Positions 42,647 to 53,964 of a DNA stretch of 64,000 nt are shown here, piece after piece. The notes under the pieces are model-generated. The model was not told the origin of the DNA, did no database searches, and worked only from the letters and a program-made list of their open reading frames with translations. Location of the stretch: contig NZ_SDPQ02000001.1 in assembly GCF_004134905.2 (NCBI RefSeq), forward strand, positions 124,001 through 188,000, in the 5' to 3' direction. This stretch comes from Aeromicrobium ginsengisoli (GTDB lineage Bacteria; Actinomycetota; Actinomycetes; Propionibacteriales; Nocardioidaceae). The translations under genes and the position numbers were made by a program. Every line of letters begins with the position of its first letter. Position 1 is the stretch's first letter.

Positions 42647-44585
42647 CGTGGTCCTGGCCTTCCTGCTGGCCGGCTTCACGCTGGTCGCGTTGCTGGAGAT
42701 CGGGGGAGGGGCGCCCCAGATCGCCCTGGCAGGCATCCCCAGCGCGGGCGGCTTCATCGGCTGGGCCGTCCCGTTCACCAAGCTGCTGACCGATGCCTCG
42801 GCGGTGCTGGTGATCGGCTTCCTCGCGGCCGCGGTGTTCCTGCTGCCGTCGTCGGGCAACGAGGTCGAGGGACTCTCGGTCCGCGCCGTACGCATCGCCG
42901 CGCGCTGGGCGACGGTGTGGGCGGTCGCCAGCGTCTTCTACTTCTTCATCAAGGTTGGCGAGACGTTCGCCGCCCCGCTGACCGGGCTCAGGTGGCCCTA
43001 CATCACCGGCTACGCACAGGCGTCCGAAGGCCGCGCGATCCTGCTCCAGGCACTGCTGGCGGCCGTCGTGGCGGTCGGCGCACGCTGGACGCTCGGCACC
43101 CGGTCGCTGGCCGCCCTGCTCGGCTTCGCGCTGGCCGGCATGGCGCCGATCGCGCTCACGGGCCATTCTGCGTCGTCGGGGTCACACGACCTGGCCACGA
43201 CGAGCCTGCTGCTGCACCTGCTGGGCGTGACGCTGTGGGTGGGGGGGCTCGCCGCGCTCGGCTGGGTCGCGACGCATGGCAGCAAGCGGCTCGAGGCCGC
43301 TGTCGCCCGGTTCTCGGCGCTGGCCACGTGGGCGTTCGTCATCATCGGCGTCTCAGGCGTCGTCAACGCCTCGGTGCGCCTGGGCTCGGTCGGTGAGGTC
43401 TTCGGGTCGGCATACGGTCGACTGGTCCTGCTCAAGGTCGCGGCGCTCGCGGTCCTCGGCTGGCTGGGCTGGCAGCAGCGGCGCCGGATCAGGAGCCAGG
43501 GCGCCGGATTCCTGCGGCTCGCCATCATGGAGCTGTTCATCATGGCCGCCACTATGGGGCTGGCGGTGGCGTTGTCGCGCACCCCGACGCCCGTCGGCAA
43601 CAACGTGTTCAACACGCCGATCGAGGAGTTGCTCGGTGGCCCACTTCCACCGGCGCCGACTGTCCTGCGCCTGCTGTGGGGCTGGTCCGGCAACGGTGTC
43701 GGTCTGGCGGTCGTCTGCCTTGGCACGGCGCTCTACCTGCGCGGCGTCTGGGCGATGCACCGTCGCGGCGACGCGTGGCCCGCCGGACGTACGATCTCGT
43801 GGCTGTTCGGCATGCTGGTCATCGCGTGGGCCACGTTCGGCGGTCTGGGCGTTTATTCACACGTCCTGTTCAGCGCCCACATGGCGTCACACATGCTGCT
43901 GTCGATGGTCGCGCCGATCTTCCTCGTCCTCGGCGCACCCATGACCTTGGCGCTGCGCACGCTCCCGGGGCCGCGACAGCCGGGCGAGGTGTCACCGCGC
44001 GCGATGCTCCTGTCATTCCTGCACTCGCGGTTCTCGCGGTTCTTCACTCACCCGATCATTCCGCCGGTGCTGTTCGTCGGCAGCCTCTACGGCCTCTACT
44101 TCAGCGGCGCCTTCGAGTCGCTCATGGGCAACCACTGGGGCCACGCGCTCATGGAGCTGCACTTCCTCGCCGTCGGCACGTTGTTCTACTACGTCCTGAT
44201 CGGCGTCGACCCCGCGCCACGGGCGATTCAACCGCTCGTACGCTTCGGGATGCTGCTGGTCACCGTGCCGTTCCACGCGTTCTTCGCTGTCGCGGTGATG
44301 TCGTCCAACACGGTGTTCGCCGGCGACTACTGGCGTTCCCTGGACCGGCCCTATCGCACGGACCTGCTCGCCGACCAGTACCTCGGCGGCGGGATGGCGT
44401 GGGCGATGGGCGAGATCCCGCTGATCCTGGTGATGGCCGCGATCCTCGTGCAGTGGTTCAAGTCCGATGCCCGCGAGGCGAAGCGGTTCGACCGTTCGGA
44501 GAGTCGTACGGGCGACGAGCAGCTCGAGGCCTACAACGCCCGCCTGCGCGACCTCGCCGAGCACGGAAAACGGCGAGACCCCTGA
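42627..44585 (+). CDS. CopD - CtaG fusion copper membrane protein
   Basis: This 652-aa protein has about 14 membrane spans. Residues 1-310 match CopD/YcnJ copper importers (four-helix core with conserved His, for example GHSASSGSHDLATTSLLLHLLG). Residues from about 380 match the caa3-type cytochrome c oxidase assembly factor CtaG (YSHVLFSAHMASHMLLSMVAP, His/Met-rich). The fusion directly joins copper import to copper delivery for oxidase assembly. It starts inside copC and ends in a hairpin shared with sodA. Confidence 0.88.
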   Translation: MTRATRDVVLAFLLAGFTLVALLEIGGGAPQIALAGIPSAGGFIGWAVPFTKLLTDASAVLVIGFLAAAVFLLPSSGNEVEGLSVRAVRIAARWATVWAVASVFYFFIKVGETFAAPLTGLRWPYITGYAQASEGRAILLQALLAAVVAVGARWTLGTRSLAALLGFALAGMAPIALTGHSASSGSHDLATTSLLLHLLGVTLWVGGLAALGWVATHGSKRLEAAVARFSALATWAFVIIGVSGVVNASVRLGSVGEVFGSAYGRLVLLKVAALAVLGWLGWQQRRRIRSQGAGFLRLAIMELFIMAATMGLAVALSRTPTPVGNNVFNTPIEELLGGPLPPAPTVLRLLWGWSGNGVGLAVVCLGTALYLRGVWAMHRRGDAWPAGRTISWLFGMLVIAWATFGGLGVYSHVLFSAHMASHMLLSMVAPIFLVLGAPMTLALRTLPGPRQPGEVSPRAMLLSFLHSRFSRFFTHPIIPPVLFVGSLYGLYFSGAFESLMGNHWGHALMELHFLAVGTLFYYVLIGVDPAPRAIQPLVRFGMLLVTVPFHAFFAVAVMSSNTVFAGDYWRSLDRPYRTDLLADQYLGGGMAWAMGEIPLILVMAAILVQWFKSDAREAKRFDRSESRTGDEQLEAYNARLRDLAEHGKRRDP

Positions 44586-44597
44586 GGGATCCCGCCG
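44571..44597. terminator. Bidirectional terminator candidate between copD-ctaG and sodA
   Basis: CGGCG and CGCCG close an imperfect stem with an inner CCC-CTGA-GGG loop stem. It spans the stop codon of the plus-strand gene, and sodA converges 17 bases later. Confidence 0.4.
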
Positions 44598-44613
44598 TCG
44601 GCCGTGTCGTCGG

Positions 44614-45231
44614 TCAGAAGATGATCTGGCCGCCGGAGGTTGCCGCGCTGAAGCGCCGCTGGGCGTCAGCCCAGTTGGCGATGTTCCACCACGCCTTGAC
44701 GTAGTCGCCCTTGACGTTGAGGTAGTCGAGGTAGAACGCGTGCTCCCACATGTCCAGCTGGATGATCGGGATCAGCGTCGCCGGGATGTTGTTCTGCTGG
44801 TCGAACAGCTGCACGTTGATCAGCCGCTGGCCCAGCGTGTCCCAGGCCAGGATCGCCCAGCCGGAGCCCTGCAGGCCCAGCGCCGACGCCTCGAACTGCG
44901 CACGGAACGCGTCGAACGAGCCGAAGTTGTCATCGATCGCCGCGCCGAGCTCGCCGTCGGGCTTGTCGCCGCCCTCGGGGGAGAGGTTCGTCCAGAAGAT
45001 CGAGTGGTTGATGTGACCGCCGAGGTTGAACGCGAGGTTCTTCTCCAGCAGGTTGATCGTGTCGTGGGCCTCGGTGCTGCGCGCCTCTTCGAGCTTCTCG
45101 AGCGCGGTGTTCAGGCCGTTGACGTAGTTCTGATGGTGCTTCGAGTGGTGAAGCTCCATGATCTTGCCCGAAATGTGCGGATCCAGTGCGCCGTAGTCGT
45201 ACGGCAGATCCGGAAGTGTGTAGTCAGCCAC
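44614..45231 (-). CDS. sodA: Superoxide dismutase (Fe/Mn type)
   Basis: It dismutates superoxide in the cytosol. It has 205 aa and starts like other actinobacterial Sods ([20 protein letters not shown]). Metal ligands include His28 in [12 protein letters not shown] and the Asp and His of [11 protein letters not shown] residues in the second half ([11 protein letters not shown]) fit a Mn- or cambialistic enzyme, but the metal cannot be fixed by eye. The GTG start has AGGAGG only 3 bases upstream, unusually close. Confidence 0.94.
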   Translation of the reverse strand: MADYTLPDLPYDYGALDPHISGKIMELHHSKHHQNYVNGLNTALEKLEEARSTEAHDTINLLEKNLAFNLGGHINHSIFWTNLSPEGGDKPDGELGAAIDDNFGSFDAFRAQFEASALGLQGSGWAILAWDTLGQRLINVQLFDQQNNIPATLIPIIQLDMWEHAFYLDYLNVKGDYVKAWWNIANWADAQRRFSAATSGGQIIF

Positions 45232-45454
45232 GATCCTCCTCGGGACGTGGGCACCTCGTGTGCCCGTTGTGTAGTTGTATGCGTTTCAACTGCCAGTCTG
45301 TCAGTCCTGTTCCCGTACGCAACGCCGGTGCCCAACCCGTGGGCAGCGCGCCCGTGTCCGCGGGCCGACGAGCGGTACGCATGTCCTAGTCTGTCTGTGG
45401 ACATTCCGGGGGACCGACCACGACCAACGGCCACGACGTACGAGGAGGATCGAG

Positions 45455-46030
45455 ATGGAGGAGCGCATCCTCACGATCCCCAACGCCCTCAGCTTCGTGC
45501 GCCTGTTGCTCGTCCCGGTGTTCCTCTGGCTCGTGCTCGGGCCGAGATACGACGAGCTCGCGCTGGCCGTCCTGATGGTCTCCGGCATCACCGACTACCT
45601 CGACGGCAAGCTGGCCCGCCGGCTCAACCAGACGTCCAAGATCGGCGCGATCCTCGACCCCGTCGCTGATCGGTTCTTCATCCTGGCCGTCGTGATCGGG
45701 CTCGGCTACCGCGACATCATCCCGTGGTGGCTCGCCGTGATCCTGCCGCTGCGCGACGTCTTCCTGTTCAGCCTCGTGCCGTTCCTGCGCACGCGCGGCT
45801 ACAGCTCACTGCCGGTCCACTTCCTCGGCAAGGCCGCCACGGCGAGCCTGCTCTACGCCTTCCCGCTGCTGCTGCTCGGCGACGCGACCGGCACCGTGGC
45901 CGACCTCGCCAACGTGTTCGGCTGGGCGTTCACGATCTGGGGTGTGGCGCTCTACTGGTGGGGTGGCGTCCTGTACGCCTTCCAGGTGCGCCGGCTCATG
46001 ACGTCGACAGCCCCCGTGGTCCGGAGCTGA
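45455..46030 (+). CDS. CDP-alcohol phosphatidyltransferase family protein (PgsA2-like)
   Basis: This 191-aa integral membrane enzyme has the family motif D-x2-D-G-x2-A-R-x8-G-x3-D-x3-D, seen as DYLDGKLARR...GAILDPVADR. About five helices follow. The mycobacterial gene in this position (pgsA2, Rv1822) precedes DUF881-DUF1290-DUF881-gcvH-garA, as here. The alcohol substrate (glycerol phosphate, inositol or another) is unresolved. GAGGAGG lies 7 bases before the ATG. Confidence 0.88.
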   Translation: MEERILTIPNALSFVRLLLVPVFLWLVLGPRYDELALAVLMVSGITDYLDGKLARRLNQTSKIGAILDPVADRFFILAVVIGLGYRDIIPWWLAVILPLRDVFLFSLVPFLRTRGYSSLPVHFLGKAATASLLYAFPLLLLGDATGTVADLANVFGWAFTIWGVALYWWGGVLYAFQVRRLMTSTAPVVRS

Positions 46031-46031
46031 C

Positions 46032-46829
46032 ATGTCCGAGCCGGAGGCGCCACAGCGGGCCGAAGGCCTGCTCGAGCAGATCGCGGACACCGCGCTCGAC
46101 GACGACTACTACGTCGTACGCGCTGGCGACTACGCCCAGTCGCGGGAGTTCAACACGCCGCTCACGGCGCTCGTCCTCGCGGCCTTCGCCGTGCTCGTGA
46201 TGATGGCCGCTGTCCAGACCCGCAACGACCGCCCGGCGACCGAGCGCGAGCGCAGCACGCTCATCAGCGACGTCGCGGCGCGCAAGAAGCTCCAAGCCAA
46301 CCGAGAGGCGACGGCCGAGCGACTCCGCAAGCAGGTGGCCGACCTGTCGGCGTCCGTCGACCGGTTCGACCCGGCCTATCAGGACGTCCGGGTCGAGACC
46401 GGCGATCTTGCCGTCTCGGGCCCCGGCATCACGGTCATCGTGAGCCCCAGCACGCAGGACAACCTCGACGGCTCGATCACCGACGGCGACCTCCAGATCC
46501 TGGTCAACGGGCTCTGGTACGCCGGCGCCGAGGCCGTGGCGATCAACGGCCAGCGCATCGGCAATCTCACCGGCATCCACTTCGCCAACGATGCGATCAA
46601 CGTCAACTACACCGACATCGCCCCGCCCTACCGCGTCGTCGCGATCGGCCCGAACGACACGCTGATGCAACGGTTCCAGGACAACCCGGCGGGCCACTAC
46701 TGGGCTGCGCGGCAAGAGAATGCTGCCGTGCAGTTCGGCATGACACCATCGTCTGACCTGTCCGTTCCCGCAGTACCCAAGAAGCGCATGACGATCCGTC
46801 ACGCGACAGCCATCAAGGGGGAAGAATGA
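46032..46829 (+). CDS. DUF881 family membrane protein, first copy
   Basis: This 265-aa protein has one helix (about residues 38-58, LTALVLAAFAVLVMMAAVQT), a coiled coil (65-105) and an external DUF881 domain (LQILVNGLWYAGAEAVAINGQRI). The function is unknown; the family lies near cell-division and envelope genes. It is 1 base after the CDP-alcohol transferase and overlaps the DUF1290 gene by 4. It is paralogous to the protein encoded at 47151-47855. Confidence 0.85.
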   Translation: MSEPEAPQRAEGLLEQIADTALDDDYYVVRAGDYAQSREFNTPLTALVLAAFAVLVMMAAVQTRNDRPATERERSTLISDVAARKKLQANREATAERLRKQVADLSASVDRFDPAYQDVRVETGDLAVSGPGITVIVSPSTQDNLDGSITDGDLQILVNGLWYAGAEAVAINGQRIGNLTGIHFANDAINVNYTDIAPPYRVVAIGPNDTLMQRFQDNPAGHYWAARQENAAVQFGMTPSSDLSVPAVPKKRMTIRHATAIKGEE

Positions 46830-47158
46830 TCCCGGTCATCGGCCTGGCCATCGGCATTGCGGCCGGACTCCTCTTCGAGCCGACCGTGCCAACGGACCTG
46901 CAGCCGTACCTCCCGATCGCGATCGTCGCGGCGCTCGACGCTGTCATCGGTGCTCTGCGTGCTCTGGGAGAGCGGCGCTTCAACGACCGGGTGTTCGTGG
47001 TGTCGTTCATCTCCAACGTCGTGATCGCCGCGTTCATGGTCTATCTCGGCGACCAGCTCGGTGTGGGTTCACAACTGTCGACCGGAGTCGTGGTCGTGCT
47101 GGGCATCCGCATCTTCGCCAACGCGGCGGCGATCCGACGGAGGATCTTCCATGCCTGA
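46826..47158 (+). CDS. DUF1290 small membrane protein (Sbp-like)
   Basis: This 110-aa protein has three or four hydrophobic helices and the conserved VPxxxQPYLPIAIVAALDAVIGALRA segment, typical of the Sbp family. It is always found between two DUF881 genes in actinobacteria and in the DUF881 neighbourhood of Firmicutes, suggesting one membrane complex. Its molecular role is unknown. Overlaps: 4 bases before, 8 after. Confidence 0.88.
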   Translation: MIPVIGLAIGIAAGLLFEPTVPTDLQPYLPIAIVAALDAVIGALRALGERRFNDRVFVVSFISNVVIAAFMVYLGDQLGVGSQLSTGVVVVLGIRIFANAAAIRRRIFHA

Positions 47159-47855
47159 GTCGCGGTGGCGGTCGCTCCTGCGGCCGACCTTTCCCCTGGT
47201 CACGGTAGCCGTCCTGCTGGGCATTCTCGGTCTCGCGATCGTGGCGCAGGTCCACGAGAAGGACAACGACGACTACTCGAACGTACGCGGAGACGACCTG
47301 GTCGAGCTGTTGAAGTCCCTCGATGCCGCCAACGAACGACTCGGCACCCAGATCGACGAGCTCACGAAGACCCGCAACGGCCTCCTCAGCAGCACCAAGC
47401 GCACCGAGAAGGCCGAGAAGCAGGCGAAGCTCCGCGCCGAGCAGCTCGCGATCCTCGCCGGCACGTCCGGCGCCACGGGACCCGGCGTGGAGGTCATCAT
47501 CCAGGACCCCGACAAGGACATCGACGCCTCGGCGTTGCTCGACGCGATCGAGGAGCTCCGCGATGCCGGCGCCGAGGCCATCGCGATCAACGGCGTGGCC
47601 CGCGTCATCGCGCAGACCTACTTCCTCGACGAGGACGACGAGATCCGGGTCGGCGGACGCGAGATCAAGCGGCCCTACGTGATCGAGGCGATAGGGGACC
47701 CGTCGGTGCTCGCGGGGGCGGTACGCTTTCCCGGCGGACTCATCGACACGATCACGACGCGCGGTGGCACGGCGACCGTGACCAAGCAGGACAAGGTCAC
47801 GATCACGGCGCTGGCCGACGTCACGACACCTGAGTACGCTCGACCATCATCCTGA
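47151..47855 (+). CDS. DUF881 family membrane protein, second copy
   Basis: This 234-aa protein has an N-terminal helix (residues 14-32, PLVTVAVLLGILGLAIVAQV), a Lys/Glu coiled coil (48-100) and the DUF881 core (LLDAIEELRDAGAEAIAINGVARV). It is related to the protein encoded at 46032-46829. The three genes likely form a stable membrane assembly. It ends 17 bases before gcvH. Confidence 0.85.
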   Translation: MPESRWRSLLRPTFPLVTVAVLLGILGLAIVAQVHEKDNDDYSNVRGDDLVELLKSLDAANERLGTQIDELTKTRNGLLSSTKRTEKAEKQAKLRAEQLAILAGTSGATGPGVEVIIQDPDKDIDASALLDAIEELRDAGAEAIAINGVARVIAQTYFLDEDDEIRVGGREIKRPYVIEAIGDPSVLAGAVRFPGGLIDTITTRGGTATVTKQDKVTITALADVTTPEYARPSS

Positions 47856-47872
47856 CCGGCTAGGAGCACGCG

Positions 47873-48250
47873 GTGATCCCTGAGGACCTCTACTACAGCG
47901 AAGAGCACGAGTGGGTGCGCCTCGACGAGGACATCGCGACGATCGGCATCACCGACTTCGCGCAGGACCAGCTCGGCGACATCGTCTATGTCGAGCTGCC
48001 TGCGGTGGGGGACCGGGTCGAGGCCGGCGCCGTGATCGGCGAGCTCGAGTCGACCAAGTCCGTGTCCGACATCTTCTCGCCGCTGTCCGGTGAGGTCGTG
48101 TCCCGCAACGATGCGCTCGACGGCGGGCCCGAGGTCATCAACTCCGACCCTTACGGCGAGGGCTGGCTCATCAAGCTGCGCACGTCCGAGGAGGAGCCCA
48201 CCGCGGCCCTGCTCGAGGCCGAGGCCTACTCCGCGCTCGTCTCCGACTGA
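47873..48250 (+). CDS. gcvH: Glycine cleavage system H protein
   Basis: This lipoyl carrier of the glycine cleavage complex has 125 aa. The lipoylated residue is Lys62 in ESTKSVSD. The start (MIPEDLYYSEEHEWVRL) and the later VNSDPYGEGW-type segment (INSDPYGEGWLIK) are canonical. GTG start with GGAGC upstream. It shuttles the aminomethyl group from GcvP, encoded 3 kb downstream; GcvT and Lpd are not in the window. Confidence 0.95.
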   Translation: MIPEDLYYSEEHEWVRLDEDIATIGITDFAQDQLGDIVYVELPAVGDRVEAGAVIGELESTKSVSDIFSPLSGEVVSRNDALDGGPEVINSDPYGEGWLIKLRTSEEEPTAALLEAEAYSALVSD

Positions 48251-48294
48251 CGATCACGGCGTGTCGCGATCGCGCGGGTGCTAAGTTGGAGATG

Positions 48295-48302
48295 AAGTCT
48301 CA
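48295..48302 (+). promoter_or_regulatory. AAGTCTCA motif upstream of garA
   Basis: AAGTCTCA lies 40 bases before the garA start, inside GTCT-13-AGAC (48297-48317), a 21-base imperfect dyad. The same octamer occurs twice upstream of mcdR. TAAGTT at 48282-48287 could be the -10 element, so the motif would overlap the transcription start. Confidence 0.4.
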
Positions 48303-48341
48303 ACCCGTACTCAAGACCACGACTTTTCAGGAGTGAACCCG

Positions 48342-48794
48342 ATGTCAACGCCGGACCACGAGCCCGACGGAACCGCCGGACCGGTGCCTCCGAGCGATGA
48401 CACGACGCACATCCCCATCCTCGACGCCGACACCGAGGAGATGTCTGCGTCCGACGTCTCGGCGGTCGAGAACCTGCCGGCCGGGAGCGCGATGCTGCTG
48501 GTGCAGCGCGGCCCCGACTCGGGTGCGCGGTTCCTGCTCGACAGCGATGTCGTGACCGTGGGGCGGCACCCCGACAGCGACATCTTCCTCGACGACATCA
48601 GCGTCTCGAGGCGCCACGCAACCTTCACGCGCAGCGAGGCGGGCTACGCGATCGCCGACCTCGGCAGCCTCAACGGCAGCTACGTCAACCGTGACCGCAT
48701 CGACAGCGAAGTGACGCTGGCGGGCGGCGATGAGGTGCAGATCGGCAAGTACCGCCTGATCTACTTCGCCGGAGCACTGAAGGACCAGGCGTGA
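48342..48794 (+). CDS. garA: FHA-domain metabolic regulator (GarA/OdhI-like)
   Basis: This 150-aa protein controls 2-oxoglutarate dehydrogenase and glutamate metabolism in relatives, switched by Ser/Thr kinases. The FHA domain (about 55-140) is intact: VGRHPDSDIFLDDISVSRRH and LGSLNGSYVN bind phosphothreonine. The N-terminal Thr21-Thr22 pair (DDTTHIP) corresponds to the ETTS/ETTE phosphosite of M. tuberculosis GarA. I chose ATG 48342 because AGGAG is 8 bases before it; the GTG at 48333 overlaps that site. Confidence 0.9.
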   Translation: MSTPDHEPDGTAGPVPPSDDTTHIPILDADTEEMSASDVSAVENLPAGSAMLLVQRGPDSGARFLLDSDVVTVGRHPDSDIFLDDISVSRRHATFTRSEAGYAIADLGSLNGSYVNRDRIDSEVTLAGGDEVQIGKYRLIYFAGALKDQA

Positions 48795-49510
48795 CGGAGC
48801 CGCTGCCGGAGCTGTCTCGCCTCGGCATCGGCAAGGTGCTCGACGAGCTCCTGCCAGAGTTCCCCGATCTCACGATCACCAAGATCCGCTACCTCGAGTC
48901 CGAGGGACTGCTGGAGCCGGAGCGTACGTCTTCGGGCTATCGCAAGTTCTCGTTCGGTGACGTCGAGCGGCTGCGATTCATCCTGCGCCAGCAGCGCGAC
49001 AAGTTCTGGCCCCTGAGCCACATCCGGCAGGTCCTCGACGACCTGGACCGCGGCGTCGTGCCCGACACCGAGCTCGGCGGAGTGACTCGCGTGCCCCGGC
49101 TGAGCCTCGCGGCTGACGACCTGCCGACCGCTGACACGTTCGCCGAGCCCAAGAGCCATGTGCGCCTGTCGCGCGAAGAGCTGCTCGAGTCCGCCGGCAT
49201 CGACTCGGACACGCTAGACGCGATCGAGGAGTTCGGCCTGATCGATCGTCGGCCCACCCAGACCTATTACGACGGCGAGGCCCTGCAGGTTGCCGCGCTG
49301 GTGGGACAGTTCGTCGAGCTCGGCATCGAACCGCGGCACCTGCGCATCTTCCGGACGGCCGCCGATCGTGAGGTGGCCCTGTTCGAGCAGGTCGTGACCC
49401 CGCGGGCCCGTCAGCTCGACAAGGAGGCCAGTGAGCAGGCCGTGTCAGCCCTCGCTGCGCTGTCCGTGCGCCTGCAGACCGTCCTGGTCAGAAGCCGATT
49501 GCGCGGTTAG
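48791..49510 (+). CDS. ftsR: MerR-family regulator FtsR
   Basis: This 239-aa protein has an N-terminal winged helix (TITKIRYLESEGLLEPERT then SGYRKFSFGDVERLRFI) of the MerR type and a longer C-terminal region. C. glutamicum FtsR and M. tuberculosis Rv1828 share this position after garA; FtsR activates ftsZ. GTG start overlaps garA. It is one of two MerR proteins in the cluster. Confidence 0.87.
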   Translation: MTEPLPELSRLGIGKVLDELLPEFPDLTITKIRYLESEGLLEPERTSSGYRKFSFGDVERLRFILRQQRDKFWPLSHIRQVLDDLDRGVVPDTELGGVTRVPRLSLAADDLPTADTFAEPKSHVRLSREELLESAGIDSDTLDAIEEFGLIDRRPTQTYYDGEALQVAALVGQFVELGIEPRHLRIFRTAADREVALFEQVVTPRARQLDKEASEQAVSALAALSVRLQTVLVRSRLRG

Positions 49511-49514
49511 CCCG

Positions 49515-49985
49515 GTGCGCGAGGTCGAAGTCGTCGGAGTCCGGGTCGAGATGCCGACCAACCAGCCGCTCGTGCTCCTTCGAGAGCTCGACGGTGGTCG
49601 CTACTTGCCGATCTGGATCGGTGCCGTCGAGGCATCCGCCATCGCGTACTCCCAGCAGGGCACTGTGACGGCGCGACCACTGACCCACGAGCTGATGCAG
49701 CACATCGTCGAGGCACTGGGCGATGAGCTCACCGAGGTGCAGATCATCGACGTGCGTGACGGCATCTTCTACGCCAACCTGATCTTCGCCTCGGGCTCCG
49801 AGGTGGAGGCGCGGCCGTCCGACTCGATCGCCCTCGCACTGCGTTCGGGCGCACGGATCCTGTGTGCCGAGGACGTCCTCGATGAAGCCGGCATCCTGGC
49901 GACGACCGACGAGGACGAGGAGATCGAGAAGTTCCGCGAGTTCCTCGACGAGATCTCGCCCGAAGACTTTGGTGAGACCGAGTGA
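49515..49985 (+). CDS. Bifunctional nuclease family protein (DUF151)
   Basis: This 156-aa protein has the DUF151 core: LLRELDGGRYLPIWIGAVEASAIA, then THELMQHIVEALG and SDSIALALRSGARI. Some plant and archaeal members show nuclease activity, but the bacterial role is unclear. It holds the Rv1829 position. GTG start 4 bases after ftsR. A long acidic C-terminus follows the domain. The 260 bases after it carry the mcdR promoter region. Confidence 0.87.
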   Translation: MREVEVVGVRVEMPTNQPLVLLRELDGGRYLPIWIGAVEASAIAYSQQGTVTARPLTHELMQHIVEALGDELTEVQIIDVRDGIFYANLIFASGSEVEARPSDSIALALRSGARILCAEDVLDEAGILATTDEDEEIEKFREFLDEISPEDFGETE

Positions 49986-50090
49986 GCTCTGCGAACGAGC
50001 GTCGAACCAGGTTGAGCGATCGCGGCGAAGCCGCCTGATGACGAAACCCCGTGAGTCGGAAGAGGCTCGCGCAAGCGGCAACCCTCAACC

Positions 50091-50201
50091 CTGAAGTGAG
50101 ACTTCAGGCCGGCGACACGCCCGGTTTTGCGCTTGGTCGTTGCTTTGGCAAAGTCTCACCCTTACCTTGAGAGAACTACCGAAGGTACACGGATGTAGTT
50201 C
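50091..50201 (+). promoter_or_regulatory. Operator-like repeats upstream of mcdR
   Basis: Three dyads lie here: CTGAAGT-GAG-ACTTCAG (50091-50107), TCTCA-9-TGAGA (50154-50172; 19 bases, the size of a MerR site) and GAACTAC-15-GTAGTTC (50173-50201). AAGTCTCA occurs at 50151-50158 and inverted at 50097-50104, matching the motif before garA. The McdR start is 45 bases further on. Confidence 0.5.
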
Positions 50202-50245
50202 GTGGAGGTAGTCTTCCCCAATACCAGCATTGGAAGGCATTCTCG

Positions 50246-50827
50246 ATGATCGAGTCACGCGACGACGTCACGGCCACCACGCAAGCCGTGGCAGAGGCCA
50301 GCGACCAAGGCCTCCTGTTCACCGATGATGTCTCGCCGCTCCCTGAGGACGCGGGATTCCGCGGCCCGACCGCCTGCAGCGCCGCCGGGATCACCTACCG
50401 CCAGCTCGACTACTGGGCCCGCACCGGACTGGTCGAGCCGACCGTACGTTCGGCGACCGGCTCCGGCACGCAGCGCCTCTACTCGTTCAAGGACATCCTG
50501 CTGCTCAAGATCATCAAGCGTCTGCTCGACGCCGGTGTCTCGCTGCAGCAGATTCGCATCGCTATCGACCACCTCCGCGCCCGCGGCACCGACGACCTGA
50601 CCCAGGTCACACTCATGAGCGACGGCGCCAGCGTCTACGAGTGCCGCTCCGCCGACGAGGTCATCGACCTGCTCCAGGGCGGTCAGGGCGTGTTCGGCAT
50701 CGCGATCGGCGGTGTGTGGAAGGAGATCGAGGGCTCGCTCCACGAGCTCCCGAGCGAGCGCGCTGTCGAGATCAGCCTCGCCGACGACGAGCTCGCCGCT
50801 CGCCGCCGCGCCCGCCTGAGCTCCTAG
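50246..50827 (+). CDS. mcdR: MerR-family regulator McdR (Rv1830-like)
   Basis: This 193-aa protein has a MerR HTH (SAAGITYRQLDYWARTGLVEPT, then RLYSFKDILLLKIIKRLLDAGVSLQQIR). Rv1830 is reported as a mycobacterial cell-division regulator. GGAAGG lies upstream of the ATG. Its upstream region contains several palindromes that resemble MerR sites, so autoregulation is plausible. The glycine riboswitch and gcvP follow. Confidence 0.87.
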   Translation: MIESRDDVTATTQAVAEASDQGLLFTDDVSPLPEDAGFRGPTACSAAGITYRQLDYWARTGLVEPTVRSATGSGTQRLYSFKDILLLKIIKRLLDAGVSLQQIRIAIDHLRARGTDDLTQVTLMSDGASVYECRSADEVIDLLQGGQGVFGIAIGGVWKEIEGSLHELPSERAVEISLADDELAARRRARLSS

Positions 50828-50871
50828 GCAGCAGACCTCGGCATCGCCTTGGTAGGCTTGCGGTGCTGTCG

Positions 50872-51023
50872 ACCGCGCGTGGGAGAGTTCGCCCAGGCGG
50901 CGCCGAAGGGGCAATTCCTCCCCGGAACCTCTCAGGCACCAAGGACCACGCGACCGAGGCAATTCTGGAGCCCTCAGCCTCGCGGCCGGGAGTGACAGAA
51001 GGGGAGGCGTAGTTCGACGCCTC
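50872..51023 (+). promoter_or_regulatory. Glycine riboswitch (singlet type with degenerate second aptamer)
   Basis: The aptamer is clear: P1 CGCGTGG (50876-50882) pairs with CCACGCG (50946-50952), and the core holds GGGAGAG, GCGCCGAAGGGGCAA and ACCTCTCAGGCACCAAGGACC. Next is a CGAGGC/GCCTCG hairpin and GACAGAAGGGGAGG, which look like the remnant of a second aptamer. A GAGGCGT/ACGCCTC hairpin (51004-51023) and GGGAGCTCCC at the ribosome-binding site (51031-51040) lie just before the gcvP start and could be the expression platform. Confidence 0.9.
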
Positions 51024-51042
51024 TACCTTCGGGAGCTCCCTC

Positions 51043-53862
<2,820 letters not shown>

Positions 53863-53868
<6 letters not shown>

Positions 53869-53948
53869 CGAGTCACTCCGGACGTGGTGACGAGTCACTT
53901 CGCGCACTGGAAGTGACTCCTCACCACGTCCGGAGTGACTCCTCAGCG
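53863..53948. repeat. Long near-perfect palindrome between gcvP and a convergent hydrolase gene
   Basis: Arms 53863-53901 and 53910-53948 (39 bases each) pair with only two mismatches around the 8-base loop GCGCACTG. Both arms are built from a repeated unit close to AGTGACTC(C/G)TCA; a fifth copy of the unit follows at 53954-53966. The element covers the gcvP stop codon and ends 16 bases before the hydrolase stop. It could act as a bidirectional terminator or be an intergenic repeat family. Confidence 0.9.
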
Positions 53949-53964
53949 CAACGGGAGTGACTCG

